A DNA stretch of 64,000 nucleotides from NCBI RefSeq assembly GCF_902506165.1, contig NZ_LR733817.1:2720001-2784000 (forward strand). Direction: 5' to 3'. A program made the translations under genes and the position numbers. Positions 54,212 to 63,900 of this stretch are shown piece after piece (position 1 is the first letter of the stretch; each line of letters starts with the position of its first letter). A model generated the notes under the pieces. That model made no database searches, had not been told where the DNA came from, and saw only the letters and a program-made list of their open reading frames with translations. Source of the DNA: Bosea sp. 29B (lineage in GTDB: Bacteria > Pseudomonadota > Alphaproteobacteria > Rhizobiales > Beijerinckiaceae).

Positions 54212-55183
54212 TTGCTGTCGCTCGCCAATGAAATCTCCGACATCGACTTCCAAAATCAGCCTGACTGGGCAATCGTCGAAGCTAGTTCAATGGCGCGCGA
54301 GATAACGATGCCCTTTAATGAGTTCGGGTTTCAAGAGGTCGAATATCAGAAGCTGTATCGACAGTTTGCGGCTCCCTTCCTGGTCGAAGGAAATGCTGAG
54401 AATAACCTAGTTTTTATCCATGAGGCACAGCAGAACCACATTTACGGGGTCAATAACGCACTGCTCGAACTGACGGGAGACGCCCTCACCCTCCTGTCTC
54501 GGATTGCATTCACTGCGGAGGCCTCTCACTTTCTCCGTTTCGGTGTGATGCGTCGTCTGCGGATGATTGATTCATCGTTCAAGAGCTTTCAGAGCATCGT
54601 TCCGCCAAATCGGACCGTCCCTCTGTCGCCGGATCAATCCGATCGGGTCTGTCGCGACCTCAACGCGATTTACATCGATCTCCTCGGCCTTCTCGACAAC
54701 TACGCCTGGGTGGCCGTTCATCAGCTCGGGTCAGCAGCGATGAAGGCTGCGAACCCGTTCTCGATCGGTCTGTTCAAACAGGCCTTTGCCGTTGATCCCG
54801 CTCTAAAGCCTGCGGCTGATGCCCTGCAGCCGTTCAGTGACTGGGAGAGAGATGTTAAGACCCGACGCAACCCGGCAGCTCACCGCATGCCGCTCTACGT
54901 GCCGCCGGCGGCGCTGACGCCGGAGGACGTGGTCGAGTTCGAGCGGTTCGAGGCCTTGATCTCGTAAGCGCTTCACGCCCAGGAGTTCGAGAAGATGGAC
55001 GCTCTACGCGAGGGGCAGCGGCGTGTCGGAACGCTCATTCCGAAGTTCCTTCACGATCCTGGTGAGCCGGTGATCGATATCTATCCCACCGTCCCCGAGG
55101 ATATCGGCCAAGCCGTAAAGATCGGCCGGACCATGCAGACGTTTCTTCTGAACGCGGGTCCGGCAGCGGCGCAACCCCAATAG
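54212..55183 (+). pseudogene. HEPN-motif protein gene interrupted by an in-frame stop
   Basis: The first part (54212-54967) encodes about 251 helical residues ending in the segment RRNPAAHRMPLYVPP, which contains R-N-x3-H, the catalytic R-x4-6-H pattern of HEPN ribonuclease domains. After the TAA at 54965-54967 the same frame stays open for 72 more codons to 55183 and codes for plausible protein (EFEKMDALREGQRRVGTLIPKFLHDPG and IYPTVPEDIGQAVKIGRTMQTFL). The simplest reading is a single gene of about 325 codons split by a nonsense mutation; alternatively there are two genes with a second start at 54995. The start is uncertain: the frame opens at 54185 and TTG 54212 lacks a good ribosome site. 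Base use looks more AT-rich than the island. It lies next to toxin-antitoxin and Gabija genes. Confidence 0.5.
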
Positions 55184-55223
55184 GCCAAGTGTGCGCGTCG
55201 CCTGGAGCCACGCCGGGTGCCGA

Positions 55224-55487
55224 TCAATGGCGTTCGATCGAGTTGGGATCGAGATAGCCTCGCCGCCTCTTGGCACGCTCGAGCCTGTTCAACGCGTCGT
55301 CAGCTTCCTCGACATCATCGAACGTTTCAATCATCGACTGCCCAATAGTGCCGATGCGCCCCCAATGTCGAACCAGCGAGACGCCACCGAACAGGGTCGG
55401 CTGGATGGAGAGCACGTAGAACCGCCGCATATTCCGCGTCGGATCGATGCGCCGAAGACAAAGAGAGTCCTGATCCTTCCTAGCCAT
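55224..55487 (-). CDS. WGR domain protein
   Basis: About 87 residues made almost entirely of a WGR domain (YVLSIQPTLFGGVSLVRHWGRIGTIGQSMIETFDD, then a helix EADDALNRLERAKRRRGY). In larger proteins such domains bind nucleic acids (MolR, PARP); the stand-alone form is typical of rhizobial accessory DNA. The ATG at 55487 is chosen; 55559 is also open. Confidence 0.85.
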   Translation of the reverse strand: MARKDQDSLCLRRIDPTRNMRRFYVLSIQPTLFGGVSLVRHWGRIGTIGQSMIETFDDVEEADDALNRLERAKRRRGYLDPNSIERH

Positions 55488-55888
55488 GCCAGGAGTCTCG
55501 CCTGCTCCGATGACGCGGTCCAATTGAATTCTTGAATCGATCAGGAGCGAATGATTCACGGCATCGATAGGTGGGAACGCAAGAGCACGTGATCCGGCCG
55601 ATCGGAAAAAGCGGTAGTGGTTGGGCGAGCCGCCTGTGGCGGCCTGGCTCTACTCGCGCCACTCCGTGTCACTCCCGGAGCCCGCTTCGCGGTCTCCGCC
55701 CAGCAGGGTGACGATCCATCTCGCGAGACAAGATCCGGCTGATTGATGGGGTACTTCGTTGGAACTAGCCTCGGCACGGCACCAAACAACAAATCACCTT
55801 TACGGGCTTTCGGGACGCGCCCCGTATATCCTCTCCATCGATATCTCTGTTGGGAAATGTGGCATTCAGATCATCGAGGTCGACGCCG
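55488..55888 (+). other. Intergenic stretch without recognisable gene
   Basis: About 400 bases between the WGR gene and the 3' end of the 55889-56791 gene. No box, terminator or RNA recognised. Confidence 0.3.
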
Positions 55889-56791
55889 CTAAGCGTGGCT
55901 TAGATCGAACTCGCCCGGCGCATCTTTGATCGGCACCGCGAACCATTCATCTTCATCGACGCCAAAGAGCCCGTGCGACACTGGCACTGTCGCCAGCGGG
56001 TTATGGACTACGTGCATGGCCAGAGGCTTTCCATGGCGCCGATCGGCGGCACAGCCGAATACAGCTGACACACCGGCGTAGGCCGGATCCAGGAACGGCG
56101 TCGTCGGAATTGCAGTGTTGTTGTGATTGATGATGGAGAAGCGCAGTGAAATAGAGGCGCCCTCGATTTTACTGGTCTCGCGATTAATCGCATACTGAAG
56201 TGGTCCCACTGGGAAAACGCTTTCAACGCCAAACGGCATTCGTGTGATTCCGCGCGCACCGGGAGTCCATCCCAACTGGCAACCGTTGATCGCAATGATG
56301 TAGCCGTCCGTCGGCAAGACGGTTCCCTTTTCGAGATACTTTTTCAGCTTGCTGACTTTCGCGTCGAAGGCGGTCGTCCAGCGCAGCAAGATCTGTTCGT
56401 GGGGGAACGTACCGACCTTGCATTCGTTCGGCTTCGGACCCTCCAACCAATCGGCGGGGAGGTTTTTTGGCTCAGGACATACAGCCTCGATCCAAATCCT
56501 CACGCCATTATGTTCAAGGCACAGGTCCGGGCCATCGCCGACGCAGGTCAGCTCGTGACCTTGATCATGCAGATGCTGCGCAAGCAGAAGCTCCCACGTG
56601 CGTTGCGCAAGGCTCGACGGTTTCCCGTTGGTGAATTCAGCGACAAAATCTTCGTTGGGGAGACCAAGGCGCGCGTAGGTCTCCCAAAGCCCTGTGAGTT
56701 CGGCCAGCGACCAAGGGCTATTCTTAAATTGGTGCGCAAGGAAAGTACGGACGCGCGCATCAAATCGAGTGAGTTTTGTTCGTGCGATCAT
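55889..56791 (-). CDS. Hypothetical protein, possible PD-(D/E)XK-type nuclease
   Basis: 300 residues from the ATG at 56791. In the middle (about 75-105) is HELTCVGDGPDLCLEHNGVRIWIEAVCPE: a GPD turn, a beta strand and an E-x-A strand, the outline of the PD-(D/E)XK nuclease core with Ala in place of Lys. Flanks are mixed alpha-beta with no family recognised. Base use is more AT-rich than the island. It precedes the WGR gene and follows the YhaV gene by 20 bases on the same strand, so it is probably part of the defence cluster. The nuclease call is inference. Confidence 0.5.
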   Translation of the reverse strand: MIARTKLTRFDARVRTFLAHQFKNSPWSLAELTGLWETYARLGLPNEDFVAEFTNGKPSSLAQRTWELLLAQHLHDQGHELTCVGDGPDLCLEHNGVRIWIEAVCPEPKNLPADWLEGPKPNECKVGTFPHEQILLRWTTAFDAKVSKLKKYLEKGTVLPTDGYIIAINGCQLGWTPGARGITRMPFGVESVFPVGPLQYAINRETSKIEGASISLRFSIINHNNTAIPTTPFLDPAYAGVSAVFGCAADRRHGKPLAMHVVHNPLATVPVSHGLFGVDEDEWFAVPIKDAPGEFDLSHA

Positions 56792-56811
56792 CTCATGCCG
56801 CTTTCCTTGAA

Positions 56812-57315
56812 TTAACGCTTGCGGGCAACTCGCGTGAGCCGACTTGCTGCGCCGGTATCTGACGCGGCGGCGAGAAGCTCCTTCCACGTATCGGGCGGAT
56901 TCCCGCGATCCAGCATCCTCCGAAATACGGCGTAGGCGTCGTTGGCACTCTCATAGGCCCGTAGCGTCGAGTCGTCGTTCACCCACGCCAGCACGATGAT
57001 CATGGAACTCGCCGATTGCTGATAGCGAAAGAAGAGCCGGAATTGCTGCAGGAATTTCGCGCGGAACCAGTGCTTGTAGTCGTCGCCGAGCGTGCCGCCC
57101 TGCCGATAGGCGTCGCGAGTCGGGTCACTCGGGATATCCTCGAACGCCACCTTCAAGACCGCCGCGAGGAGCTTTGCGGCGCGCTTCTTTTTGTACCCCT
57201 TGGGATCCTTCTCGCGCGCCTTCTCGACCGCCGCGGTCATCGCCTCGAGCTGGTCGAGAAACAGCGGATGCGCATAGATCGTCCAACCGTTAACCTCGAC
57301 GGTGTCGTCGTTCAC
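56812..57315 (-). CDS. yhaV: Type II toxin, YhaV family
   Basis: 167-residue RelE-superfamily mRNA interferase. The family motifs are NGWTIYAHPLFLDQLEAM at the N-terminus, DPTRDAYRQGGTLGDDYKHWFRAKFLQQFRLFFRY in the middle (catalytic basic and Arg residues) and VLAWVNDDSTLRAYESANDAYAVFRRML near the end. The GTG start overlaps the antitoxin stop (GTGA). Confidence 0.95.
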   Translation of the reverse strand: MNDDTVEVNGWTIYAHPLFLDQLEAMTAAVEKAREKDPKGYKKKRAAKLLAAVLKVAFEDIPSDPTRDAYRQGGTLGDDYKHWFRAKFLQQFRLFFRYQQSASSMIIVLAWVNDDSTLRAYESANDAYAVFRRMLDRGNPPDTWKELLAAASDTGAASRLTRVARKR

Positions 57316-57647
57316 GCCTCATCTTCCGGCAGAGCAGCGTCGAGATCGACCTGGACGCCCTTGACGAGGGATTTGCCGCGCGCGACCAGCGACTTCGGCA
57401 CCGGCCGAATTCGCGATGGCTCGTTTGCCATGTCACGCGCCAGGAATGCGAGGAACGTGCCGATCACCGGATCGCCGTCATCCGCCGACTTCTTCGCGAT
57501 CACGACGGTGCCGTTCGCCAGCCCGCGAAACACCACCTGGTCGCGCTTGCCAAGCGCGAGCATCTTGCGGATGGCTGCGGGCACTGTCGTCTGTCCGCGC
57601 TCCGTGATGGTCGCGGGGATTTCGAGGATTTCGGCGGTCTTGGCCAT
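57312..57647 (-). CDS. prlF: Type II antitoxin PrlF/SohA
   Basis: 111-residue AbrB-type antitoxin that neutralises YhaV and represses its own promoter. Swapped-hairpin DNA-binding domain at the N-terminus (PATITERGQTTVPAAIRKMLAL), C-terminal toxin-binding part. AAGGAG six bases before the ATG. First gene of the pair; divergent from gajA. Confidence 0.95.
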   Translation of the reverse strand: MAKTAEILEIPATITERGQTTVPAAIRKMLALGKRDQVVFRGLANGTVVIAKKSADDGDPVIGTFLAFLARDMANEPSRIRPVPKSLVARGKSLVKGVQVDLDAALPEDEA

Positions 57648-57676
57648 AGCCAGCTCCTTGCGTCGTCACGCCATCC

Positions 57677-57704
57677 CATGTAATGCATTTGCATTGTAAG
57701 TCAA
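57677..57704 (-). promoter_or_regulatory. prlF promoter with palindromic operator
   Basis: Minus-strand TTGACT (-35, 57699-57704), 16-base spacer, TACATG (-10, 57677-57682). The spacer contains AATGCATTTGCATT (57682-57695), a near-perfect palindrome and a likely PrlF site. Confidence 0.55.
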
Positions 57705-57808
57705 GCTCAGCCGAGTCGTCCGCAGTGACACGGGAGTTTGGACCGGGGCGGCTGGATCCACCGATTCCGTGGGCGCTCCCGGGCGGCGAACGACCTGGGG
57801 GAAGCGGT

Positions 57809-59527
57809 ATGGCGCTGGTCCGCGTGCTTGAGATCGAAAACTTTCGAGCGGTCAAAAGCCTTCGTTGGCTGCCGGGAGCGGGGATAAATTGCCTGATCGG
57901 GCCGGGCGACAGCGGTAAGTCCACCATCCTTGATGCCATCGATCTTTGTCTCGGCGCTCGGCGGTCGCTCTCTTTCACTGACGCAGACTTTCACGCTCTC
58001 GATTTCAGCCATCCCATCCGCATTGCCCTGACTCTCGGCGCTCTGGATGACCCCCTAAAGAACCTCGACGCATACGGTGACTTCCTCGTGGGCTTCGATG
58101 TGGCTACCGGGGCGGTGGAACCAGAGCCCGGCGCTGGCCTCGAAACCGCCCTGACGCTGCAACTCACCGTCCAGGACGACCTCGAGCCGGAATGGACGCT
58201 CGTCTCACCTCGCGCGCAGGCTGCTGGTCGGACCCGCAACCTCAACTGGGCCGATCGCACGCGCATCGCACCCGCTAGGCTTGGCGCTACCAGCGACGCG
58301 CATCTGACGTGGCGACGCGGATCGGTGCTGACAAAGCTCACCGATGGCAAGACCGACGCATCAAAGGAGCTGACGCGGGCGGCACGTGAGATGCGCGACA
58401 CCTTCGACCAAAAGGAGCTCAAGGAGCTTGAGGAGCCGCTCAAGATCGTCAAGGCGGCTGCGGGGGACATGGGCGTGCCCGTCGGCGCCGCCGTACAGGC
58501 GTTGATCGATGCCGGCTCGGTCACCTTTACGGGCGGGACCATTTCACTCCATGACGAGGAAGGGGTGCCGCTACGCGCGCTCGGTCTTGGTTCGTCGCGC
58601 CTGCTCATCGCCGCCTTGCAACGGAAGGCGGCGGAGAACGTCACCACGTTTTTGATCGACGAGCTCGAATACGGCCTCGAACCACACCGCATCATACGCC
58701 TGCTCGGCGCTCTGGGCGCGAAGGAGGAGAATGCGCCGTTGCAGGTCTTTGCGACGAGCCACTCGCCGATTACCGTCGCCGAACTGTCCGCACACCAGCT
58801 TTACATCGTACGCGAGAACGGCGGGCGACATACCGTCACCCGCGCGAGCGATGCTGGGAATGTGCAGGGCACGATCCGCGCCCACGCCCACGCCCTGCTC
58901 GCATCGTCGATTGTGGTGTGCGAGGGCGGAAGCGAAGTCGGTCTGATGCGTGGTCTGGACCAATACTTCACCGCGAGCGGTGAGACGTCGCTGTCGGCCT
59001 GCGGCGCGACTTTGGTCAACGGCAACGGCGATGAAACCTTCAGCCGCGCGATCGCATTGCAGTCCCTCGGATACCGGACCGCGATCCTGAGAGACAGCGA
59101 CAAACCTGCTCCAGCAGCGGCCGAGGCAGCTTTTATCGCTGGCGACGGCACCATCTTCGCATGGGGCGGCGGACGTGCGCTCGAACAGGAGCTGTTCGCC
59201 GCGCTGCCGGACGGTCCTGTGAGCGAGCTACTCGAGCTCGCTATCGAGACGAAGGATCGCGCGTTGATCGAAGCGCATATCAAGACGATCTCCAGGGGCG
59301 CGAAGGCGCTCGGCGATTTGGAGACGGAAGCACTGATAGACGGCCTCTCTCCCGATAGTCGGGCTGTTTTGGGGAATGCAGCAGCGCGTTTTGGATGGCT
59401 GAAGACCATCAGCACGATGGAGACGGCGGGTCGGACGATCGTTGGCCCCTGCTACAGCAAGGCCGACGCCAGCCTCACCAGCGTCATGGACGGCGTTCTG
59501 GACTGGGTCGAAGATGGCAGCCGCTGA
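57809..59527 (+). CDS. gajA: OLD-family ATPase-nuclease, Gabija GajA
   Basis: 572-residue protein with an ABC-type ATPase and Toprim nuclease. Walker A GPGDSGKST (about 31-39), an inserted middle region, signature-like LGLGSSRLLIAAL, Walker B TFLIDELEYGLEP (about 280), His switch FATSHSPITVAEL. The Toprim domain follows: Glu in IVVCEGGSEVGLMRGLD (about 370) and the acidic pair in TAILRDSDKP (about 428). Class 2 OLD proteins followed by a UvrD helicase form the Gabija anti-phage system, in which GajA cuts DNA when nucleotides are depleted. Size and the 14-base overlap with the helicase gene both fit. ATG 57809 has GGGGGAA upstream. Confidence 0.85.
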   Translation: MALVRVLEIENFRAVKSLRWLPGAGINCLIGPGDSGKSTILDAIDLCLGARRSLSFTDADFHALDFSHPIRIALTLGALDDPLKNLDAYGDFLVGFDVATGAVEPEPGAGLETALTLQLTVQDDLEPEWTLVSPRAQAAGRTRNLNWADRTRIAPARLGATSDAHLTWRRGSVLTKLTDGKTDASKELTRAAREMRDTFDQKELKELEEPLKIVKAAAGDMGVPVGAAVQALIDAGSVTFTGGTISLHDEEGVPLRALGLGSSRLLIAALQRKAAENVTTFLIDELEYGLEPHRIIRLLGALGAKEENAPLQVFATSHSPITVAELSAHQLYIVRENGGRHTVTRASDAGNVQGTIRAHAHALLASSIVVCEGGSEVGLMRGLDQYFTASGETSLSACGATLVNGNGDETFSRAIALQSLGYRTAILRDSDKPAPAAAEAAFIAGDGTIFAWGGGRALEQELFAALPDGPVSELLELAIETKDRALIEAHIKTISRGAKALGDLETEALIDGLSPDSRAVLGNAAARFGWLKTISTMETAGRTIVGPCYSKADASLTSVMDGVLDWVEDGSR

Positions 59528-60932
59528 AATCGACCTGCGCTCGATAAACCGCGGGCTGGTGATAGCGCCTGCGGGCTGCGGCAAGACCCAGCTCATCACC
59601 GATGCTCTCGCGCGGCACGCCGGGTCAAAGCCGATCTTGGTGCTGACGCACACCAACGCAGGGGTAGCGGCGCTCCGCGGCCGTCTCGAGAGGGCTGGCG
59701 TGAAGCCGAGCGCCTACCGCGCCACAACACTCGACGGCTTTGCGATCAGGCTGATTTCGACGTTTCCGCAACGCGCGGGACACGATCCTCGTATCGTCAA
59801 CGGCTCGCGGCCGAATTACGAAGCGATCCGCGATACCGCAACGCGGCTCGTCGCTGCTGGACATCTGAATGACATCCTCGCTGCGAGCTTCGCACACCTG
59901 TTCGTCGACGAATACCAAGACTGTTCGATCCGCCAGCACTCCCTTGTTACCTGGCTGGCACAGAGCCTACCCACTGCCATCGTTGGAGATCCCTTTCAGT
60001 CGATATTTGGATTCGGTGGCGATCCGTTGGCCGACTGGCAGGCGGACGTGGTGCCGTTTTTTCCGATTGTGGCAGAACTCGTGACCCCTTGGCGGTGGAT
60101 CAACGCGGGGGCGCATGACTTGGGAAATTGGCTGCTGGCTATTCGGCCCGATCTAGCGACGGGCAAGCCGATCGACCTTCGGACCGCGGCGAGCGGCGTT
60201 GAGTGGGTTCAGCTCGATGGCCTACGGGACGATTCGCTGCGGCAAGCGGCGGCCGCTGTTCACGCACCTGGCGAGACGAAGGTCTTGATTATCGGCGACA
60301 GTACCGACCCGCGCGGACAGCGCCGCTTTGCCAGGCAGGTCGAGGGAGCGGTGACTGTGGAGGCCGTTGACCTGCGCGATCTCACTGATTTCGGCAGCGC
60401 GCTGGATCTCGCCAGACCTGACGCGCTCTCCGTCGTCGCCGATTTCGCGGAGAACTTGATGAGCGCCTTTTCCGCAGACGACCTCGTGCGGTCGGTGGCG
60501 GCGGCGAACGCCGGAAGACTCGGCCGTGCCCTTTCCGACATCGAGCAGGCGGGTGCGAGATTCGAAACGTCGCGGTCGCTCGCGGAGGTCGCCCATCTCC
60601 TCGCCGCCATCAATCGCGCGGGCGGCGTCCGATGCTACCGCCCCGCGGTGCTAGCGGCCGCGCAACGGGCTCTCCAACTTGCGGGCTCGGCCGGCGGGCC
60701 GTCGTTCCGAGACGCGACTGTCACGATACGGGAACAGTCCAGGCTCATTGGCCGGCCTCTTGCCAGGCGTTCCGTCGGAAGCACCCTGTTGCTGAAAGGT
60801 CTCGAAGCCGACATCTCGGTTGTCCTCAATGCCGGTGCACTCAACGCGCGCAATCTCTACGTCGCGATGACACGCGGCTCACGCCGGGTGCTTGTCTGCA
60901 CTCCGAAACCGATACTGAATCCGCCCTGGTGA
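59514..60932 (+). CDS. gajB: UvrD-type helicase, Gabija GajB
   Basis: 472-residue superfamily 1 helicase: Walker A APAGCGKTQLI (about 16), motif Ia LTHTNAGVAALRGRL, motif II LFVDEYQDCS (about 129), motif III GDPFQSIFGFGG, a Trp/Arg region (PWRWINAGAHDLG), and motifs V/VI at the end (TLLLKGLEADISVVLNAG; NLYVAMTRGSRRVLV). The compact size matches GajB (about 490). It forms the Gabija complex with GajA and would sense DNA ends. Start at 59514 overlaps gajA. It ends two bases from the convergent RecB-like gene. Confidence 0.85.
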   Translation: MAAAEIDLRSINRGLVIAPAGCGKTQLITDALARHAGSKPILVLTHTNAGVAALRGRLERAGVKPSAYRATTLDGFAIRLISTFPQRAGHDPRIVNGSRPNYEAIRDTATRLVAAGHLNDILAASFAHLFVDEYQDCSIRQHSLVTWLAQSLPTAIVGDPFQSIFGFGGDPLADWQADVVPFFPIVAELVTPWRWINAGAHDLGNWLLAIRPDLATGKPIDLRTAASGVEWVQLDGLRDDSLRQAAAAVHAPGETKVLIIGDSTDPRGQRRFARQVEGAVTVEAVDLRDLTDFGSALDLARPDALSVVADFAENLMSAFSADDLVRSVAAANAGRLGRALSDIEQAGARFETSRSLAEVAHLLAAINRAGGVRCYRPAVLAAAQRALQLAGSAGGPSFRDATVTIREQSRLIGRPLARRSVGSTLLLKGLEADISVVLNAGALNARNLYVAMTRGSRRVLVCTPKPILNPPW

Positions 60933-60934
60933 CG

Positions 60935-63900
60935 CTACATGGGTTCGATCCAGGATACTTGGCCTGCGGTCATGTAAACGATGGCGCCCCGTTGCGCATT
61001 CGTGACGCGAAGGTAGTCGCGCAGCTGCGCTGCGTGCGCGCCATGCGCCGCCGCGGTCGGATTCACGTCCGACTTCCAGTCGATGACGAGCGCAATCCGT
61101 TCCCCCTCGATCGCGGCCGCGTCTGCGCGCCCGGCGAGGTAGTGCGGCGGATTTGCCGCCCAAAGCGGAATCTCAGGAACGAGTTGCCCGAGAAAGGGCG
61201 CGAGTTCGGGGAGAGCCAAAGTTCGCAGGGCCGTCTCCGCCAATTCGAGCGCCTCGGGTCCTCCTGCGTCCCTTTCGTTGCGGACGTTCGATTTCAGTTG
61301 GACGAGCAGCTCGGCCGCGCGCGCTGCTACCTGGTCTCGGAACGACCCGAGCTCGCCGGTGAGGAGTTCTTCCATAAGCTTGTGCAGGATCGTGCCGCGC
61401 AGCGCGCCCGCCCCAGCTATTTCCGGTAGCGCATGAGACGCGTCGTCGACAACGAACGCGTCCACGATCTCAGCGCTGCGATCCGCGTCGCGTTCGCTTG
61501 GGCGGTCCCATATGATCGGCGGTGAAGCATCTGCCAACCTCACCCCTTCAGCCACGAATACGGTCTCGGTCTGATCATTAGCGACGGACTGCACAACGCT
61601 CGGGACGGGCTCAGACAGCATGTCAGCCCGGATCTCGGGAAGTTCCTTTTGCCCGAGATTCATCACCCTTGACCATGAGCGTGAGGGTGCGCCCGGCAGC
61701 TCGGGGATCACCAGCAAATCGCGGGCGCGCGTCGTCGCGACATACCAAAGCCGCTCGCGCTGCCGTGCCTCGCGAAACTCCTCCTCTTCGCGGGCTGCCG
61801 CAAGTGCGGGCGGTTCGATGCCTCCGACGATCCAGTGGATCGTGTCGTCGGATTGCCGATAGACAAACTGGTCCTGGGGCTTGAAGCGGGTCGATGAGTT
61901 CACCGTGATGACGACGGGCCATTCGAGACCCTTGGCGCTGTGCATAGTGACGATCTCTACCGAGTCCTCGGACGCATCGACCCTTCCTTCCGGATGCCGG
62001 CGCTTACGCTGCCATCCGCGTTGGAGATCGAGCGCGAAGGCGCGGAGACCAGCGACGTTGTAGGGCCTGGCGAGTTCAACGATAGCGTCAAGGTTCGCGA
62101 GCGCGCGCGCGTTTCGCTGACCGTGCCGGGCTGCCATGATCACTCTTAGGTTAAGGCGCTCGATCGCGAAGGCGACGAGCTGCATCGGCGTGAGTTCGGC
62201 GGCGAGGCGATGAAGAGCCTGAAGCTTTACCAGCGTATCCTTCGCGACGGGATGGGTCACCTCGTCTGGCTGTGTCCGCAGTTGGAAACGCCGACGGCCG
62301 TCCTGATCGGGAGAGAGCGCCGCCGTGATATCAAGAAGGTCCTCGTCACGCAGACCGACGACCGGGCCTCGCATGAACGCACCGAAGGCCAGCGTATCCA
62401 GTGGATCGGCAATTGCGCGAATGAGAACCAGGACGTCCTGAAGCTCCTGCCGCCGGAATAGCGCATGGCCTGCTTGCGAGGCCACCGCGATGCGCCGCCC
62501 TTCAAGGGCGCGCTCGTAGCGCCAAAGATCCGTATGCGTCGGCGCAAGCAATGCGATGTCGCCTGCGCGCAAGTACCGCTCCGTCCCGTCCGGTCGGCTG
62601 ATCTTCAGGGCGCCGATCAGGCGCGTGCACAGCTCGGCGACGGCGTGCGCTTCTGCTTCTCGCTGTTCCTCGGCGTTCGCGTCACGTTGAACGTTGATTG
62701 TCAGCTTCGCGGCCGCCGCGAAAGGCAATGGCGGCAGTTCGAGGGTCGGCGCGAGCGGTACGAAGCCCGGCTGGCCTGCTTTCTCGAGAACGTCCTGGAA
62801 AACGCGGTTCACGTGGGCGATAATTTCTTGGCGCGACCTGAAATTCGCGGTGACCGCAAGCAGGCAGCCATTTTTTGCCTTCGCAATGACGGACTTGGCG
62901 AGCGCGTAGGACTCTACGTCAGCGCCACGAAAGCGATAAATCGCCTGTTTTGGGTCGCCAACCAGGAACAGCGCCCCCGGCCGCAAGACGGCGCTGCTCC
63001 AAGTCTCGGACTGCGAGTGCGCGGCTATACAAAAAACGATTTCCGCCTGCACAGGGTCAGTGTCCTGGAATTCATCGACCAGTAGGTACGCGTAGCGGTC
63101 GGCGAGCCAGGCGCGAATATCAGCATTCTCGCAGATCAGCGCTCGTGCCTGTCGCAGCAGGTCATCGAAGTCGAGGACCGCCGCCTCGCGCTTGCGTCGA
63201 TCGTAGGCGTCGATCACCCCGCTCAGATGCGCAGCCAGTTCATGCACGAGGCTTTGCGCAATGGCGCCAATCAGTGTCTGGTAAGCCGATCGAACCGTTT
63301 CGAAGTGTTCGGCTGCTTCCTGTCCGCGTCGCCGCCCGTCTGCTTCGCCGAGCGCCTGCCTCCAGACGCGCATCCTGTCGTAGGCCAGCAGGTCGATGCT
63401 TTTTTGCCGCATCATGCTGATGCGCGGCGGCTGGGTCAGGCGCCACAGCGCAGAAAATCCGGCATGCGTGTGATCGCCCTCGAAGAACGCAGCAAGGCGC
63501 TCGAGATCTCTGATGAGATCGGCTGTCCAGGTCTCTCCGGGTCCCGCGGCGTGCCAGCGAGAAAATGCCGTGACGGCGTCCGCGAAAATGCGGTCCGGCC
63601 GAGTTGAGAAATCCGGGGCTGGCACGGTGGCGTTGCGATGCTTTCGCCGGAGGTCGGCAAGCTCGCGGATCCGTTCAACCACGCCCAGTGGATCGTCCTT
63701 TGCAAGAACTGCAACCGGGCCGGCCTGTTCGTCGCCGCGCGCCAGCATTTCCTTCAGCCAAGCCGCAAGCACCTCATCAAAGACGGCATCGGCGATTGTC
63801 TCGTCGACCACGCGGGAACCTGGGTCTAGGGCGGCGTCGATCCCGTGCGAACGAAGGATGCTTTGACAAAAGCCGTGGATAGTCGTTGCCGTGATCTCTC

